Shown here: positions 55,019-63,601 of the stretch, piece by piece
Position numbering within the stretch: the first letter of the stretch is position 1
Layout of the letters: each line of letters opens with the position of its first letter
NCBI GenBank assembly: GCA_020638735.1
Contig: JACKHZ010000010.1
Coordinates: 62,001-126,000 of the forward strand
Origin: Planctomycetota bacterium
Lineage (GTDB): Bacteria; Planctomycetota; UBA1135; UBA2386
Length of the DNA stretch: 64,000 bases
Reading direction: 5' to 3'
The notes under the pieces: generated by a model
Told to the model about the DNA's origin: nothing
Database searches by the model: none
Seen by the model: the letters and a program-made list of their open reading frames with translations, nothing else
Program-made: the position numbers and the translations under genes

Positions 55019-56638
55019 TCAGAGCTGCAGCGCGCCTCCTTCGGTGAAGCTCAGCCCGAGCGGGCTCGCACTGCCGATGTCGGCGACGGCGAATTGGAAG
55101 TAGGAGTTGGAGCCCGACAGCGCCGGGTTGTTGGGGATGCCGAACGGCACCGTCACCAGGCCGGACGGGTCGGTCACGAACGCCACCATCGCGTCGGGCG
55201 TGGTCAGCAGGTCGCAGCCGCCGCCGAGCGGCACGGCGACCGACTGCACGCCGCCGGCCAGCACCGCGATGCTGATCGGGGGCGCCTGCGACAGCTCGAA
55301 GGCGAAGTTCGGCGAGCCCAGCGCCGCGGTGCCGCTGCTGCCGAGCGCCGGCGCCAGTCCGCCGGTGCCCGCGCAGCCATGGCCGTAGAGGGCGAAGCTC
55401 GTCGACTCGTAGGCGCCGGCGTCGGGGTTGGCGTCGCGCAGGCGGCCGGCGAAGTCGTCGGTGACCCACGTCGACGTGTTGACGGCGACGCCGACGATCG
55501 GGCTGGTCGGGGCCGGGCGCAGATCCGGCGGCGAGCCGAACGGGTCGTTGAGCTGCGGGTCGGCCTCGAGCGACGCGGCGTCCTGCGCGGTCGCCAGCTG
55601 CCAGTCGGCGAGCGTCGGGTACGGGGTGCCGCTGCTGGAGGCGTCGAGGCGACCGACGTTGCCGCCGAGGCAGTGGAAGACGTTGCCGTCGCTCGACAGG
55701 TTGGTCACCGAGCCGATCACCGCGCGCACGATCGCCGTGCCGCCGACGATCTCGAAGATGTTGCCATAGATGTAGTTCTGGGCCGCTGCGGTGCTGCCCG
55801 ACGAGATGCAGCAGGCGTTGGCCGGCAGCACCATCGCGAACGTGTTGTGCAAGATCCGGTTGTTGTAGTTGCTGACGTCCGCCTTGATCGCCGCCTGACC
55901 GATCCCGCTGCTGGTCGTCGCGTGCAACGTGCCGACGAACAGGTTGTCGTAGATCGTGTCGAGCGTGGTGTTGTTGTTGATCAGGTAGAGCCCGTAGTCG
56001 CCGCCGTTGCAGTCGATGACGTTGTGGTGGATCTCCCAGTTGCCGCCATTGCTCAGGTAGATGCCATAGCTGGTGCGGTTCGTGTAGGAGGCGAGCGTGA
56101 TGGTGTTGTGGTGCACGCGCCACCCAATCTGGCCGGTCTGGTTCTCGCTGAGGATCACCAGGTGGCGGTACTCACCGGCGGCCGTGCTGCGGTGCTCGCC
56201 GGCGAAGTAGCAGTTGCGGATCTCCATGTCCTCGACCCACGTCGTGCCGGAGATCGCGTGGCCGGGCGCGCCGACGAACCAGATGCCGTCGAAGATCACC
56301 GAGCGGTTGTGTTGGAACGCCACGCCGAGCATCGCGAAGGTGTCGCCGCCCGCGCCGTGGATGGTCACCGAACCCGCCTGCAGCGGCTGGAAGGTGATGG
56401 TGTTGGTCGACGAGGCGCCGCTGATCGGCGGGAACAGCACCGACTCGGTATAGGCGCCGGGCGCGACGAAGACCTCGACCGGGCCGTTGACGCCGTTGAC
56501 GAACAGCGCGTTGACGGCCTCGGTGAACGACGCGAACGCGCCGGGCGTGCCCGGGTCGACCAGATAGGTGCCTGACATCTGCGCCGGGGTGACGGCGGCG
56601 AGCAGGCCTGCAGAGACGGAGAGCAGAAGGTGCTTCAT
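55019..56638 (-). CDS. Secreted right-handed beta-helix (pectate-lyase-fold) protein
   Basis: The 539-residue protein has a signal peptide (KHLLLSVSAGLLAAVTPAQ) and a repeat-rich beta-helix (about residues 25-400) with N/D ladder patterns (IFDGIWFVGAPGHAI, MEIRNCYFAGEH, WEIHHNVIDCNGGDYGLYLINNN), like planctomycete polysaccharide-associated proteins. The C-terminal ~110 residues have the GHGCAGTGGLAPAL motif followed by Gly/Pro-rich beta strands, a short-chain domain often found at the end of large secreted proteins of these bacteria. ATG 56638 is the start. It is probably extracellular. Enzymatic activity cannot be stated. Confidence 0.8.
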   Translation of the reverse strand: MKHLLLSVSAGLLAAVTPAQMSGTYLVDPGTPGAFASFTEAVNALFVNGVNGPVEVFVAPGAYTESVLFPPISGASSTNTITFQPLQAGSVTIHGAGGDTFAMLGVAFQHNRSVIFDGIWFVGAPGHAISGTTWVEDMEIRNCYFAGEHRSTAAGEYRHLVILSENQTGQIGWRVHHNTITLASYTNRTSYGIYLSNGGNWEIHHNVIDCNGGDYGLYLINNNTTLDTIYDNLFVGTLHATTSSGIGQAAIKADVSNYNNRILHNTFAMVLPANACCISSGSTAAAQNYIYGNIFEIVGGTAIVRAVIGSVTNLSSDGNVFHCLGGNVGRLDASSSGTPYPTLADWQLATAQDAASLEADPQLNDPFGSPPDLRPAPTSPIVGVAVNTSTWVTDDFAGRLRDANPDAGAYESTSFALYGHGCAGTGGLAPALGSSGTAALGSPNFAFELSQAPPISIAVLAGGVQSVAVPLGGGCDLLTTPDAMVAFVTDPSGLVTVPFGIPNNPALSGSNSYFQFAVADIGSASPLGLSFTEGGALQL

Positions 56639-56672
56639 GGCAGGTTGGGGGGCGGGGAAGGATGCAAGGGTG

Positions 56673-57245
56673 TCAGCGGTCGAGGCGCCGCGCGGCTTCG
56701 TCGGCGGCGCGGCTCCGGTCGAGCTCGGAGGTGTCGCCGGTGGCGCGGCGCAGGGCGTGGTCCACGGCGGCGCGCACCGCCGGGTCGGCGTCCTCGCGCG
56801 CCGCGGTGAGCGCCGCGACCACCGCGCCGGCTCCGCCGTCGCGATGGAGGTCGTCGCTCCACTGCAGCAGGGTCAGCGCGGCGATGCGGCGCGAAGTCAC
56901 GTCGTCGGCGCGCAGCGCCTCGGTCACGGCGGGCAGCGCCGCCGTGCCGAGCGCGCGCAGCGCGGCAGGCGCCTTGGCCTGCTGCACCGGGCCGGCGGTC
57001 GCCGCGTCGGCGACGATGCGCCGTGCGGTGGCGATCGCTTCGGGGCTCGCCTCGAGCGGGGCTGCGTCTTGCCGTTGCTCAGCCGCCGCGGCATTCGACC
57101 GTTCCGGCGCAGTCCCGGTCGCAGGTTGCGCGGCTGGCGCGCGCGCTGCCGGGGTGGACTGCACGCCTTTCGGCGACGACGGGGCCGACTCGCTGCCGCA
57201 GGCGACGAGAACGCCTGCGAGCAACCAGCATGGGTTGGAGCGCAT
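56673..57245 (-). CDS. HEAT-repeat lipoprotein
   Basis: The 190-residue protein starts with a lipoprotein signal (WLLAGVLVACGSE, Cys17), then an Ala/Pro-rich linker and two or three HEAT-like helical pairs (LRALGTAALPAVTEALRADD, RRIAALTLLQWSDDL, DPAVRAAVDHALRRATGD). It lies 34 bases before the beta-helix gene on the same strand, and the two could be co-transcribed. ATG 57245 is used; upstream open codons to 57488 are spacer. Function unknown. Confidence 0.7.
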   Translation of the reverse strand: MRSNPCWLLAGVLVACGSESAPSSPKGVQSTPAARAPAAQPATGTAPERSNAAAAEQRQDAAPLEASPEAIATARRIVADAATAGPVQQAKAPAALRALGTAALPAVTEALRADDVTSRRIAALTLLQWSDDLHRDGGAGAVVAALTAAREDADPAVRAAVDHALRRATGDTSELDRSRAADEAARRLDR

Positions 57246-57470
57246 GGACGGGCGACGATAGCGCTCGTCGCGCGAGCGAGGCCGCCGCCCGGCGTGTCGT
57301 TTGTGTCGCGGTCGGCGACAGTCGGCGCGTGGTGCTGGGCCGCGCGCCCGAGCGGCCGGTGGCATGGGCCGAACGGACCACCCGCGCGGCCGTCGGTCCG
57401 CCCAGCCGCGCGCGGTGATCGTCGAGAACCTCGACGCCCGCGGATTCCCGTCGCGGGATCGAGCAGCCGC

Positions 57471-57497
57471 TAAAGCGACCGCGCCCAACGTCCATCA
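57471..57497 (+). promoter_or_regulatory. Candidate sigma-28-type promoter of motAB
   Basis: TAAA (57471-57474, followed by G) is 15 bases from GTCCATCA (57490-57497). This equals the sigma-28 spacing (TAAA-N15-GCCGATAA), with five of eight matches in the -10. It ends 46 bases before the motA ATG. Confidence 0.35.
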
Positions 57498-57542
57498 TCG
57501 AAGAAGCGCACCCTCAGGTCTGCAGCACGGAAGCCGGCAAGC

Positions 57543-58313
57543 ATGGACATCTTCAGCCCACTCGGCCTCGCTCTCGCCGTCATCGGCGTGATCGGCGGCA
57601 TGATCATGGAAGGCGGTCACCCTGGCGAACTGGTCCAGGTGACGGCGTTCATGATCGTCATCATCGGTTCGCTCGGCGCGACGCTGGTCGCGACGCTGCC
57701 GTCGGACCTCGGCAACGCGATCGCCTCGCTCAAGCGGTTCTTCTTGCCCGGCAAGTACGATTTCCACGGGCTGATGGAGAAGATCCTCGAGCTCGCCAAC
57801 CTGGCGCGCCGCGAAGGTCTGCTCGCGCTCGAGACCTACGCCAACAGCGGCCAGGGCGACCCGTTCCTCGTCAAGTGCCTGACGCTCGCGATCGACGGCA
57901 GCTCGGCCGAGGCGATCCGCGAGACGGTCGAGATCGACATGCACATCGCCGAGGAGGACCAGAAGGCGGGCATGAAGTTCTGGGAGACCTGGGGCGCGCT
58001 CGCGCCGACGGTCGGCGTGCTCGGCGCGGTGCTCGGTCTGATGCACGTGATGAGCGTGCTCGACCAGCCGGCGTTGATCGGCCCTGGCATCGCCGTGGCG
58101 TTCGTCGCGACGGTCTACGGCGTCGGCTTCGCCAACATCGTCTGCCTGCCGATGTCGTTCAAGCTCAAGCGCCACGTCGAGCACGACCAGCTGCTCAAGT
58201 CGATGGTGCTCGAGGGCGTCGTCGGCATCCAGTCCGGCGTCGCGCCGGGGGCGCTGCGCAGCAAGTTGAAGGTGTTCGCCGGCGCGCACGGCGGCGGTGA
58301 CAAGAAGCACTGA
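57543..58313 (+). CDS. motA: Flagellar motor stator protein MotA
   Basis: MotA and MotB form the ion-driven stator. The 256-residue MotA has four membrane segments: the first pair near residues 8-28 and 38-58 (GLALAVIGVIGGMIMEGG, VTAFMIVIIGSLGATLV), the second near 155-175 and 185-205. The conserved Pro lies in GALAPTVGVLGAVLGLMHVM. The cytoplasmic loop carries the basic/acidic rotor-contact region, with LANLARREGLLALE. The C-terminus is LKVFAGAHGGGDKK, typical of the family. Start ATG 57543 follows a purine-rich stretch (CGGAAG). motB starts 50 bases after its stop. Confidence 0.95.
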   Translation: MDIFSPLGLALAVIGVIGGMIMEGGHPGELVQVTAFMIVIIGSLGATLVATLPSDLGNAIASLKRFFLPGKYDFHGLMEKILELANLARREGLLALETYANSGQGDPFLVKCLTLAIDGSSAEAIRETVEIDMHIAEEDQKAGMKFWETWGALAPTVGVLGAVLGLMHVMSVLDQPALIGPGIAVAFVATVYGVGFANIVCLPMSFKLKRHVEHDQLLKSMVLEGVVGIQSGVAPGALRSKLKVFAGAHGGGDKKH

Positions 58314-58363
58314 TCCGTTTGCCGATGAGGAGCGCGCGCCGCTGACGGCGCACCGAGGTCGCG

Positions 58364-59098
58364 ATGGGGAAGAAGCACAAGCACGAAGAGCACGTCAACC
58401 ACGAGCGATGGGTCATCTCGTTCGCGGACATGATGACGCTGCTGTTCGCGCTGTTCGTCGTGCTCTACGCGATGGGCGTGCAGGACCTCGAGAAGCTGAA
58501 GAAGCTCAAGAAGTCGATCCAGTTCGCCTTCAACATCGCGGGCAGCGGCAAGACCCAGGACGCCGGCATCTTCGAGCAGCAGTCGGGCGCCGGCGACGTG
58601 GCGATGCCGGCGCCGCTCCTCAACGCGCAGGAGGGCGCGATGAAGGAGTTCATGAAGGACGTGCTCGCCGACTACGAGGAGATGAACGGCAAGTCGCTCG
58701 ACATCGTGCAGACCGACGACACGATCTCGCTGACGGCGCCGCTGTCGGACTTCTTCGCCGCGGGCAAGACCTACCCGGTCAAGCGCGAGGTGCTCGGCTG
58801 GTTCGATCGCACGGTCGACGCATCGCTCAGCTTCTCGTCGACGATCCGCATCACCATCAAGACACCGAAGGTGCCGATCGGTCGTGATTCCACCGGGCGC
58901 GTGCTGACGTCCGAGGACCTTTGCCTGGAGCGGTTGAAGACGCTCGGTCGCGTGGTCGCGAACAATCCGCAGGTGCGCGACGGCATGGTCGCGCACGAGT
59001 GGAGCGTCGTGCCCGACAAGCCCGGCGGTGCCGGCTCGTGGGAGGACCAGGCGGTGGTCGTGGTGTCGTTCTCCAACACGCGCGCCGAGAACCGGTAG
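58364..59098 (+). CDS. motB: Flagellar motor stator protein MotB
   Basis: The 244-residue protein has the MotB N-terminal signature WVISFADMMTLLFALFVVLY; Asp22 is the ion-binding residue in the single membrane helix. A linker (about residues 40-120) follows and then an OmpA-like C-terminal domain (about 120-235). The peptidoglycan-binding motif of this domain (TDxxG, NxxLSxxRA) is poorly conserved: the region reads RITIKTPKVPIGRDSTGR and LCLERLKTLGRVVAN. Length is slightly shorter than usual MotB (about 260-300). ATG 58364 is the start. Stator pair for the flagellins at the other end of the window. Confidence 0.9.
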   Translation: MGKKHKHEEHVNHERWVISFADMMTLLFALFVVLYAMGVQDLEKLKKLKKSIQFAFNIAGSGKTQDAGIFEQQSGAGDVAMPAPLLNAQEGAMKEFMKDVLADYEEMNGKSLDIVQTDDTISLTAPLSDFFAAGKTYPVKREVLGWFDRTVDASLSFSSTIRITIKTPKVPIGRDSTGRVLTSEDLCLERLKTLGRVVANNPQVRDGMVAHEWSVVPDKPGGAGSWEDQAVVVVSFSNTRAENR

Positions 59099-59167
59099 AG
59101 CGACGGCGGCGCGCGGCGCGCCGCCCGAGCACGAAGGTCGCGGTCGCCGCGAAGGCCCGGGGGCGCG

Positions 59168-60364
59168 TCAGCCGTCGGCCAGCATGCGCGCCAGGATCGT
59201 GCGCTGGATCATCGAGGTGCCCTCGTAGATGCGCAGCGCCTGGATGTCGCGCCACAGCCGCTCGACCGGGAACTCCGAGCTGTAGCCGCGCGCGCCGTGC
59301 AGCATGACCGCCTGTTCGGTGGCGCGCGCTGCGGCCTCGGTGGCGTAGAGCTTGGCCATCGCCACGTCGGCGTGCGTCTCGCTGCCGTCGGCGCGGCGCC
59401 GCGCGCAGCGGTGCACCAGCGCGCGGCTCGCGCACAGCTCGGTCAGCATGTCGGCGAGCCGTTCCTGCACCATCTGGAACTTCGCCAGCGGCTGGCCGAA
59501 CTGCTGCCGCCCGGTGGTGAACGCCACCGCCGCGGCGAGCGCCGCGCGGTGGATGCCGACCGCGCCGGCGGCGACCGACAGGCGGCCGGCGGCGAGCCCG
59601 TTGAGCGCGATGCCGAAGCCCTTGCCGATCGGTCCGACCACTGCGTCGTCGCCGACGCGCAGACCGTCGATCGTGATCACGGCGTGGTCGCTGCCGCGGT
59701 GGCCGAGCTCGACGCCCGGCATCGGCGTGCGGGTGACGCCGGCGGCCGGCAGCTCGACCAGGAACGCGGTGATGCCCTTGCCGCCGAGCGCCGGGTCGAC
59801 GGTCGCGAACAGCAGCATGACGTCGGCGACGCCGCCGTTGGTGATCCAGTGCTTCTGGCCGCGCAGCACCCAGCCGCCGTCGCGGTGGCGCTCGGCGCGC
59901 GTCTGCAGCGACGCGACGTCGCTGCCGGCCTCGGGCTCCGTCAGGCCGAAGCAGCCGATCGCCGCGCCGCGCATCAGCGGGCCGAGCCAGCGCGCGCGCT
60001 GCGCGTCGTCGCCGTTCTTGAACAGGCACTGCGTGACCAGCCCGGTCTGCACGGCGCAGAAGCCGCGCGCGTTGCCGCAGACCGCGCCGAGCTCCTCGTG
60101 CGCGATCGCCAGCCGCAGCGGCGACCAGCCGGCGCCGCCGGCGGCGGTCGGCAGCGGCCCGCCCAGGATGCCCTCGGCGGCGAGCTCGTCGACCATCGCG
60201 CGGCGGAACGCGCGCTGCTCGTCGATCGCGCGCGCGTGCGGCGCGAGCTTCGCCTCGGCGAACGCGCGGATCCGCCGCGCGAACGCGCGGTCGTCGTCGG
60301 CGAGGTCACTGCCGACCAGGTCACTGTCCGGCAGCCAGAGCGGGGTCGTGTCGGCCGTGCTCAT
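59168..60364 (-). CDS. Acyl-CoA dehydrogenase
   Basis: The FAD enzyme oxidises acyl-CoA to 2-enoyl-CoA. The 398-residue protein has the family signatures AIGCFGLTEPEAGSDVAS, RGQKHWITNGGVADV and the C-terminal LRIYEGTSMIQRTI; Glu381 in YEGTS is the usual catalytic base. Length is the usual ~385-400. ATG 60364 overlaps the upstream enoyl-CoA hydratase stop, so the two are translationally coupled. The order SDR, hydratase, dehydrogenase on one strand suggests a beta-oxidation-like pathway. The substrate chain is unknown. Confidence 0.93.
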   Translation of the reverse strand: MSTADTTPLWLPDSDLVGSDLADDDRAFARRIRAFAEAKLAPHARAIDEQRAFRRAMVDELAAEGILGGPLPTAAGGAGWSPLRLAIAHEELGAVCGNARGFCAVQTGLVTQCLFKNGDDAQRARWLGPLMRGAAIGCFGLTEPEAGSDVASLQTRAERHRDGGWVLRGQKHWITNGGVADVMLLFATVDPALGGKGITAFLVELPAAGVTRTPMPGVELGHRGSDHAVITIDGLRVGDDAVVGPIGKGFGIALNGLAAGRLSVAAGAVGIHRAALAAAVAFTTGRQQFGQPLAKFQMVQERLADMLTELCASRALVHRCARRRADGSETHADVAMAKLYATEAAARATEQAVMLHGARGYSSEFPVERLWRDIQALRIYEGTSMIQRTILARMLADG

Positions 60365-61158
60365 CGGCCCTGGAACCTCGGTTCGCGCTTCTCCATCCAC
60401 GCGTTGTAGAACTCGCGGTGGTCGTGCGCGCGCAGCAGCAGCGCCTGCGCCTGGGCCTCCTGCTCGATGCCGGCCTCGAGGTCCATCGCCCACTCGTTCC
60501 AGACCATCTTCTTGGTCATGCCGATCGCCAGGCCCGGCCCGTGCGCGAGCCGCAACGCGATCGCCATCGCGTCGTCGAGCACCTCCTCGGGCGGTACGAC
60601 CTTGTTGGCGAGGCCGATGCGCAGGCACTCGTCGGCCGGGATCTTGTCGCCGAGCATCAGGTGCTCCATCGCGCGGCCGGTGCCGATGACCTTGGGCAGC
60701 AGCCACGCCGCGCCCATGTCGGCGCCGGTCAGGCCGACCTTGGTGAACAGGAAGGCGAACTTGGCCTCGGTCGACATGACCCGCAGGTCGCTGGCCAGCG
60801 CCAGCACCGCGCCGGCGCCGGCGGCGACGCCGTTGATCGCGGCGATGATCGGCTTGTCGAGGCGCAGCATGTTGCGCACCACGGCGCCGGTCATGCGCGT
60901 GAACTCGAGCGTGCCGTCGAGCTCGGTCTCGAGCAGCGGGCCGATGATCTCGTCGACGCTGCCGCCGCTGCAGAAGCCGCGGCCCTTGCCGGTCATCACC
61001 ACGACCTTGACCGAGTCGTCGGTGCGCAGGTCGCGGAACAGCCGCTCGAGCTGGCCGTAGATCGCGAACGTCAGCGAGTTGAGCTGCTCCGGGCGGTCGA
61101 ACGTGAGCACCGCGACGCCGTCGTCGCCGCGCTCGAAGCGGAAGTCGTATTCGCTCAT
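60361..61158 (-). CDS. Enoyl-CoA hydratase/isomerase family protein
   Basis: The 265-residue protein is a crotonase-fold enzyme: VAVLTFDRPEQLNSL near the start, oxyanion-hole segment GRGFCSGGSVDEI (about residues 60-72), and AAINGVAAGAGAVLALASDLRV (about 105-125) with the adjoining KFAFLFTKVGLTGADMG. These are the crotonase signatures; catalytic Glu positions of true hydratases are not clearly seen, so an isomerase or related activity is possible. ATG 61158 is used; upstream codons to 61242 are spacer. Stop overlaps the dehydrogenase start (ATGA). The SDR gene ends 40 bases upstream. Confidence 0.9.
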   Translation of the reverse strand: MSEYDFRFERGDDGVAVLTFDRPEQLNSLTFAIYGQLERLFRDLRTDDSVKVVVMTGKGRGFCSGGSVDEIIGPLLETELDGTLEFTRMTGAVVRNMLRLDKPIIAAINGVAAGAGAVLALASDLRVMSTEAKFAFLFTKVGLTGADMGAAWLLPKVIGTGRAMEHLMLGDKIPADECLRIGLANKVVPPEEVLDDAMAIALRLAHGPGLAIGMTKKMVWNEWAMDLEAGIEQEAQAQALLLRAHDHREFYNAWMEKREPRFQGR

Positions 61159-61198
61159 GGTCGGGAGGGTGGGGGTGCGCGGCGCGGGCGACGTCGCG

Positions 61199-61978
61199 TC
61201 AGTCGACGAACGCCGGCGGATCGCGGTCGAGATCGTAGACACAACCGCTCGGCCGGTCGCGCAGCAACGTGGCCACCGCCGCGGCGACCTCGTGCGGATC
61301 GTGCATGCGGCCGATGCGGTTCTGCGCGGCCATGCGCTGGAACGCCTCTTCGGCGGTGCTGCGGCCCATCGCCGCGACGGCCTCGGCCGCGCGGCGCGTG
61401 ATCGCGGTGTCGACGAAGCCCGGGCAGACCGCGTAGACCTGCACGTTCTTCGGCGCGAGCTCGGCGTGCAGCGCGCGCGCCAGGCCGACCATGCCGTGCT
61501 TGGCGGCGGTGTAGGCGGACGTGAACGGGTAGCCGCGCAGACCGGCGGTCGACGCGAGGTGCACCAGGCAGCCGCGTGCGCGCTTCTTCATCTGCGGCGC
61601 GGCGGCGCGGGCGAACGCGAACGGCACGCCGACGTGCAGGTCGAAGGTCTCGCGCAGCGTCTCGGGCGTCGTGTTCTCGATCTTGTCGGCCGGCGCGGTG
61701 CCGGCGTTGCTGACGATCACGTCGGGCGAGCCGAAGTGCTGCTCGGCGGTGGCGAGCACGTGCTCGACCGCGCCGGGCAACCGCAGGTCGACCGGCGCCG
61801 TCGCGACTTCTGCCCCGCGCGCCTCCAATTCGCCGGCGACGTCCAAGAGCGCGGCCCCGTCGCGGGCCGTCAGCACCAGCCGGTGCCCGGCCGCGGCCAG
61901 CGCGTGGGCGATCGCGCGGCCGATGCCGCGGCTGCTGCCGGTGACGATGGTGACGGAACGCGGGGCGGCCTCGGCCAT
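61199..61978 (-). CDS. Short-chain dehydrogenase/reductase
   Basis: The 259-residue enzyme is a classical SDR: NAD(P)-binding TGSSRGIGRAI (about residues 13-23), SNAGTAP (about 87-93), catalytic Ser in HLASTAGLRGY and YTAAK (Tyr about 155, Lys about 159), and CPGFVDT. The end of the protein shows no extra domain. It is the first gene of a three-gene unit with the hydratase and dehydrogenase and is therefore probably a hydroxyacyl- or keto-acyl-CoA-type SDR. ATG 61978 is the start. Divergent from the secreted-protein gene at 62258. Confidence 0.92.
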   Translation of the reverse strand: MAEAAPRSVTIVTGSSRGIGRAIAHALAAAGHRLVLTARDGAALLDVAGELEARGAEVATAPVDLRLPGAVEHVLATAEQHFGSPDVIVSNAGTAPADKIENTTPETLRETFDLHVGVPFAFARAAAPQMKKRARGCLVHLASTAGLRGYPFTSAYTAAKHGMVGLARALHAELAPKNVQVYAVCPGFVDTAITRRAAEAVAAMGRSTAEEAFQRMAAQNRIGRMHDPHEVAAAVATLLRDRPSGCVYDLDRDPPAFVD

Positions 61979-62126
61979 CCGGTCATGCTGCCCGCGGCGT
62001 GACTTCGCGCAACCTCGATGTCACGGACGGTCGGGTTCGCGGATTCTCGTTCATGTTCTGACGGATTGGTCGCCGATACGGCGCTCCAGGAAGGGAAGCA
62101 GGGAGTCGAGTTTGCGGACGACCCCG

Positions 62127-62165
62127 GAAGGGCCCGGTGGGGACCGGGCCCTTCTCATTTTCTCC
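62127..62165 (+). terminator. Strong intrinsic terminator with no gene ending before it
   Basis: GAAGGGCCCGGT (62127-62138) and ACCGGGCCCTTC (62143-62154) form a perfect 12-base stem with a GGGG loop, followed by TCATTTTCT. This is an intrinsic-terminator structure on the plus strand only. No plus-strand gene ends upstream of it and the next gene starts at 62258, so it most likely ends a small RNA or an attenuated leader beginning around 61980-62080. Confidence 0.75.
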
Positions 62166-62257
62166 ACCTCGTCTCGCAGCTCCCCGCGCCCGGCCGATCG
62201 GGCTCGAGTCCGACGCCTCCATCTGCCGATGGCATGGAGGTCAGGAGGACCGGATCG

Positions 62258-63382
62258 ATGTCGAAGCTGCGCTCGTTCGTCTCAGCCCAATGGATCGTGT
62301 TGGCGTTGGGAGCATCGCTGGCTGCCCAGCAGACCGCGACCCTGCCACCGGTCTGCCGGACCCTGCCCGGGAACGCCGCGGTCTCGATGCCGCTGCGCTG
62401 GAGCCAGGGGACCCTGCAGGTGTTCGTGGACTCGCCGCTGCTGCCGAGCGGCTTCGTCGGGCACACGATCACCGGGCTGCGGCTCCGGCGCTCGACCCTG
62501 CCGGGCGACGTGGCCTACCCGGCGATGACCCGCACGGTCACCGTGCGCGGCGCCTTCCAGGGCGCTCTCGCGGCGGAGATGATCGGCAGCGTGACCCAGA
62601 ACCGTCCCGCCGGCTGCCAGGTGCTGTTCGGGCCAGCCCAGGTGACGGTGGCTGCGACTCCTGCTCCGGGATCCACGACGACGGTCGGGGACGAGTTCGT
62701 GCAGATCCAGTTCTCGACCCCGCTGCCGGTCACGGCCGGCACCCTGTTCCTCGAGTTCGAGACCTCCGATGGGCCGCTGCAGGTCGAGGCCGGACAGTGG
62801 GTGGACGCGGTCTGGTTCGAGGACGGCGCCGACGATGGCTACGTCGTGCCGGTCGGCGACGGGGGGTGCACCAGCCTGTCGCAGCCGACGCGGCTCTCCT
62901 GGACCGCCGACCACGGGCCGGTACACGGCACCGACGCCGCGCTGCGCCTGACCGGCGCGCCGGCGGGCGGACTGGCGGTGGCGTGGGTCGGCCTCAGCCC
63001 GGAGACACGCGGACCAGGTGCTGGCTACCTGGGTTATGGCGGTTCGCTGACGCTGATCGACCCGGCGATGGCCGGCTGCCACCAGTGGGCTCCGCTGGAC
63101 GTCCTGTGGTTCGGAACGGCCGACGGCGCTGGCACCTTCGCGACGACCTTCGCCATCCCGGGCACCGCGCCCAACGGCATCCGGCTGGCGGTGCAGGCGG
63201 GCTGGGTCGACCTGTCGCGGGCCGTGTTGCCGCTGTCGTTGAGCAACGGCCTGCAGCTGGTCTGCAACTCCGCTGGCGTCGGCAACCGCTGCAACAGCCT
63301 GTTCTTCCCGGCCACCGTCCAGTCGTCGCCGTGGGCGCCCTTCGTCGGGCAGATGCCGGTCGTGATCCTGGAATACCAGTAG
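62258..63382 (+). CDS. Secreted protein of unknown function
   Basis: The 374-residue protein has a signal peptide (about residues 1-22, FVSAQWIVLALGASLAAQ) and a beta-rich mature part without recognisable catalytic motifs. The middle has VDAVWFEDGADDGYVVP and cysteines in GGCTSLSQPTRLSW and DPAMAGCHQW. Ala/Gly/Pro-rich strands (AVAWVGLSPETRGPGAGYLG) suggest an extracellular beta-sandwich protein similar in style to the C-terminal domain of the beta-helix protein at 55019. AGGAGG (62243-62248) is a strong ribosome-binding site nine bases before ATG 62258. A terminator-like hairpin lies in its leader (62127-62165). Confidence 0.75.
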   Translation: MSKLRSFVSAQWIVLALGASLAAQQTATLPPVCRTLPGNAAVSMPLRWSQGTLQVFVDSPLLPSGFVGHTITGLRLRRSTLPGDVAYPAMTRTVTVRGAFQGALAAEMIGSVTQNRPAGCQVLFGPAQVTVAATPAPGSTTTVGDEFVQIQFSTPLPVTAGTLFLEFETSDGPLQVEAGQWVDAVWFEDGADDGYVVPVGDGGCTSLSQPTRLSWTADHGPVHGTDAALRLTGAPAGGLAVAWVGLSPETRGPGAGYLGYGGSLTLIDPAMAGCHQWAPLDVLWFGTADGAGTFATTFAIPGTAPNGIRLAVQAGWVDLSRAVLPLSLSNGLQLVCNSAGVGNRCNSLFFPATVQSSPWAPFVGQMPVVILEYQ

Positions 63383-63436
63383 CCTCTTGCGTCGGTCCGG
63401 CCCGGCGCTACCTTGCTCGGCCCTCCCAACGCAGCC

Positions 63437-63601
63437 ATGGCCAAGCCCAAGAAGAAGAAAGAAGTCGTGTTCCTCGTCTGCGAGGAGTCCGGCGATCGCA
63501 ACTACACCCTGCTCAAGAAGCCGGGAACGCCGAAGCTCGAGCTGAGCAAGTACTGCCCGCGCCTGCGTCGGCACACGAAGCACATCGAGAAGAAGAAGTA
63601 G
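63437..63601 (+). CDS. rpmG: 50S ribosomal protein bL33
   Basis: The 54-residue protein matches bL33: basic start AKPKKKKEVVFLVCEESGDRNYT, then KPGTPKLELSKYCPRLRRHTKHIEKKK. The typical zinc-binding pairs are not complete: one Cys in FLVCEE and one in KYCPRL, so it is a zinc-independent (C-minus) form. ATG 63437 is the start; an ATG at 63413 would add eight residues that do not resemble L33. The last codons and the stop lie inside a 24-base tandem duplication (63581-63628). Confidence 0.93.
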   Translation: MAKPKKKKEVVFLVCEESGDRNYTLLKKPGTPKLELSKYCPRLRRHTKHIEKKK

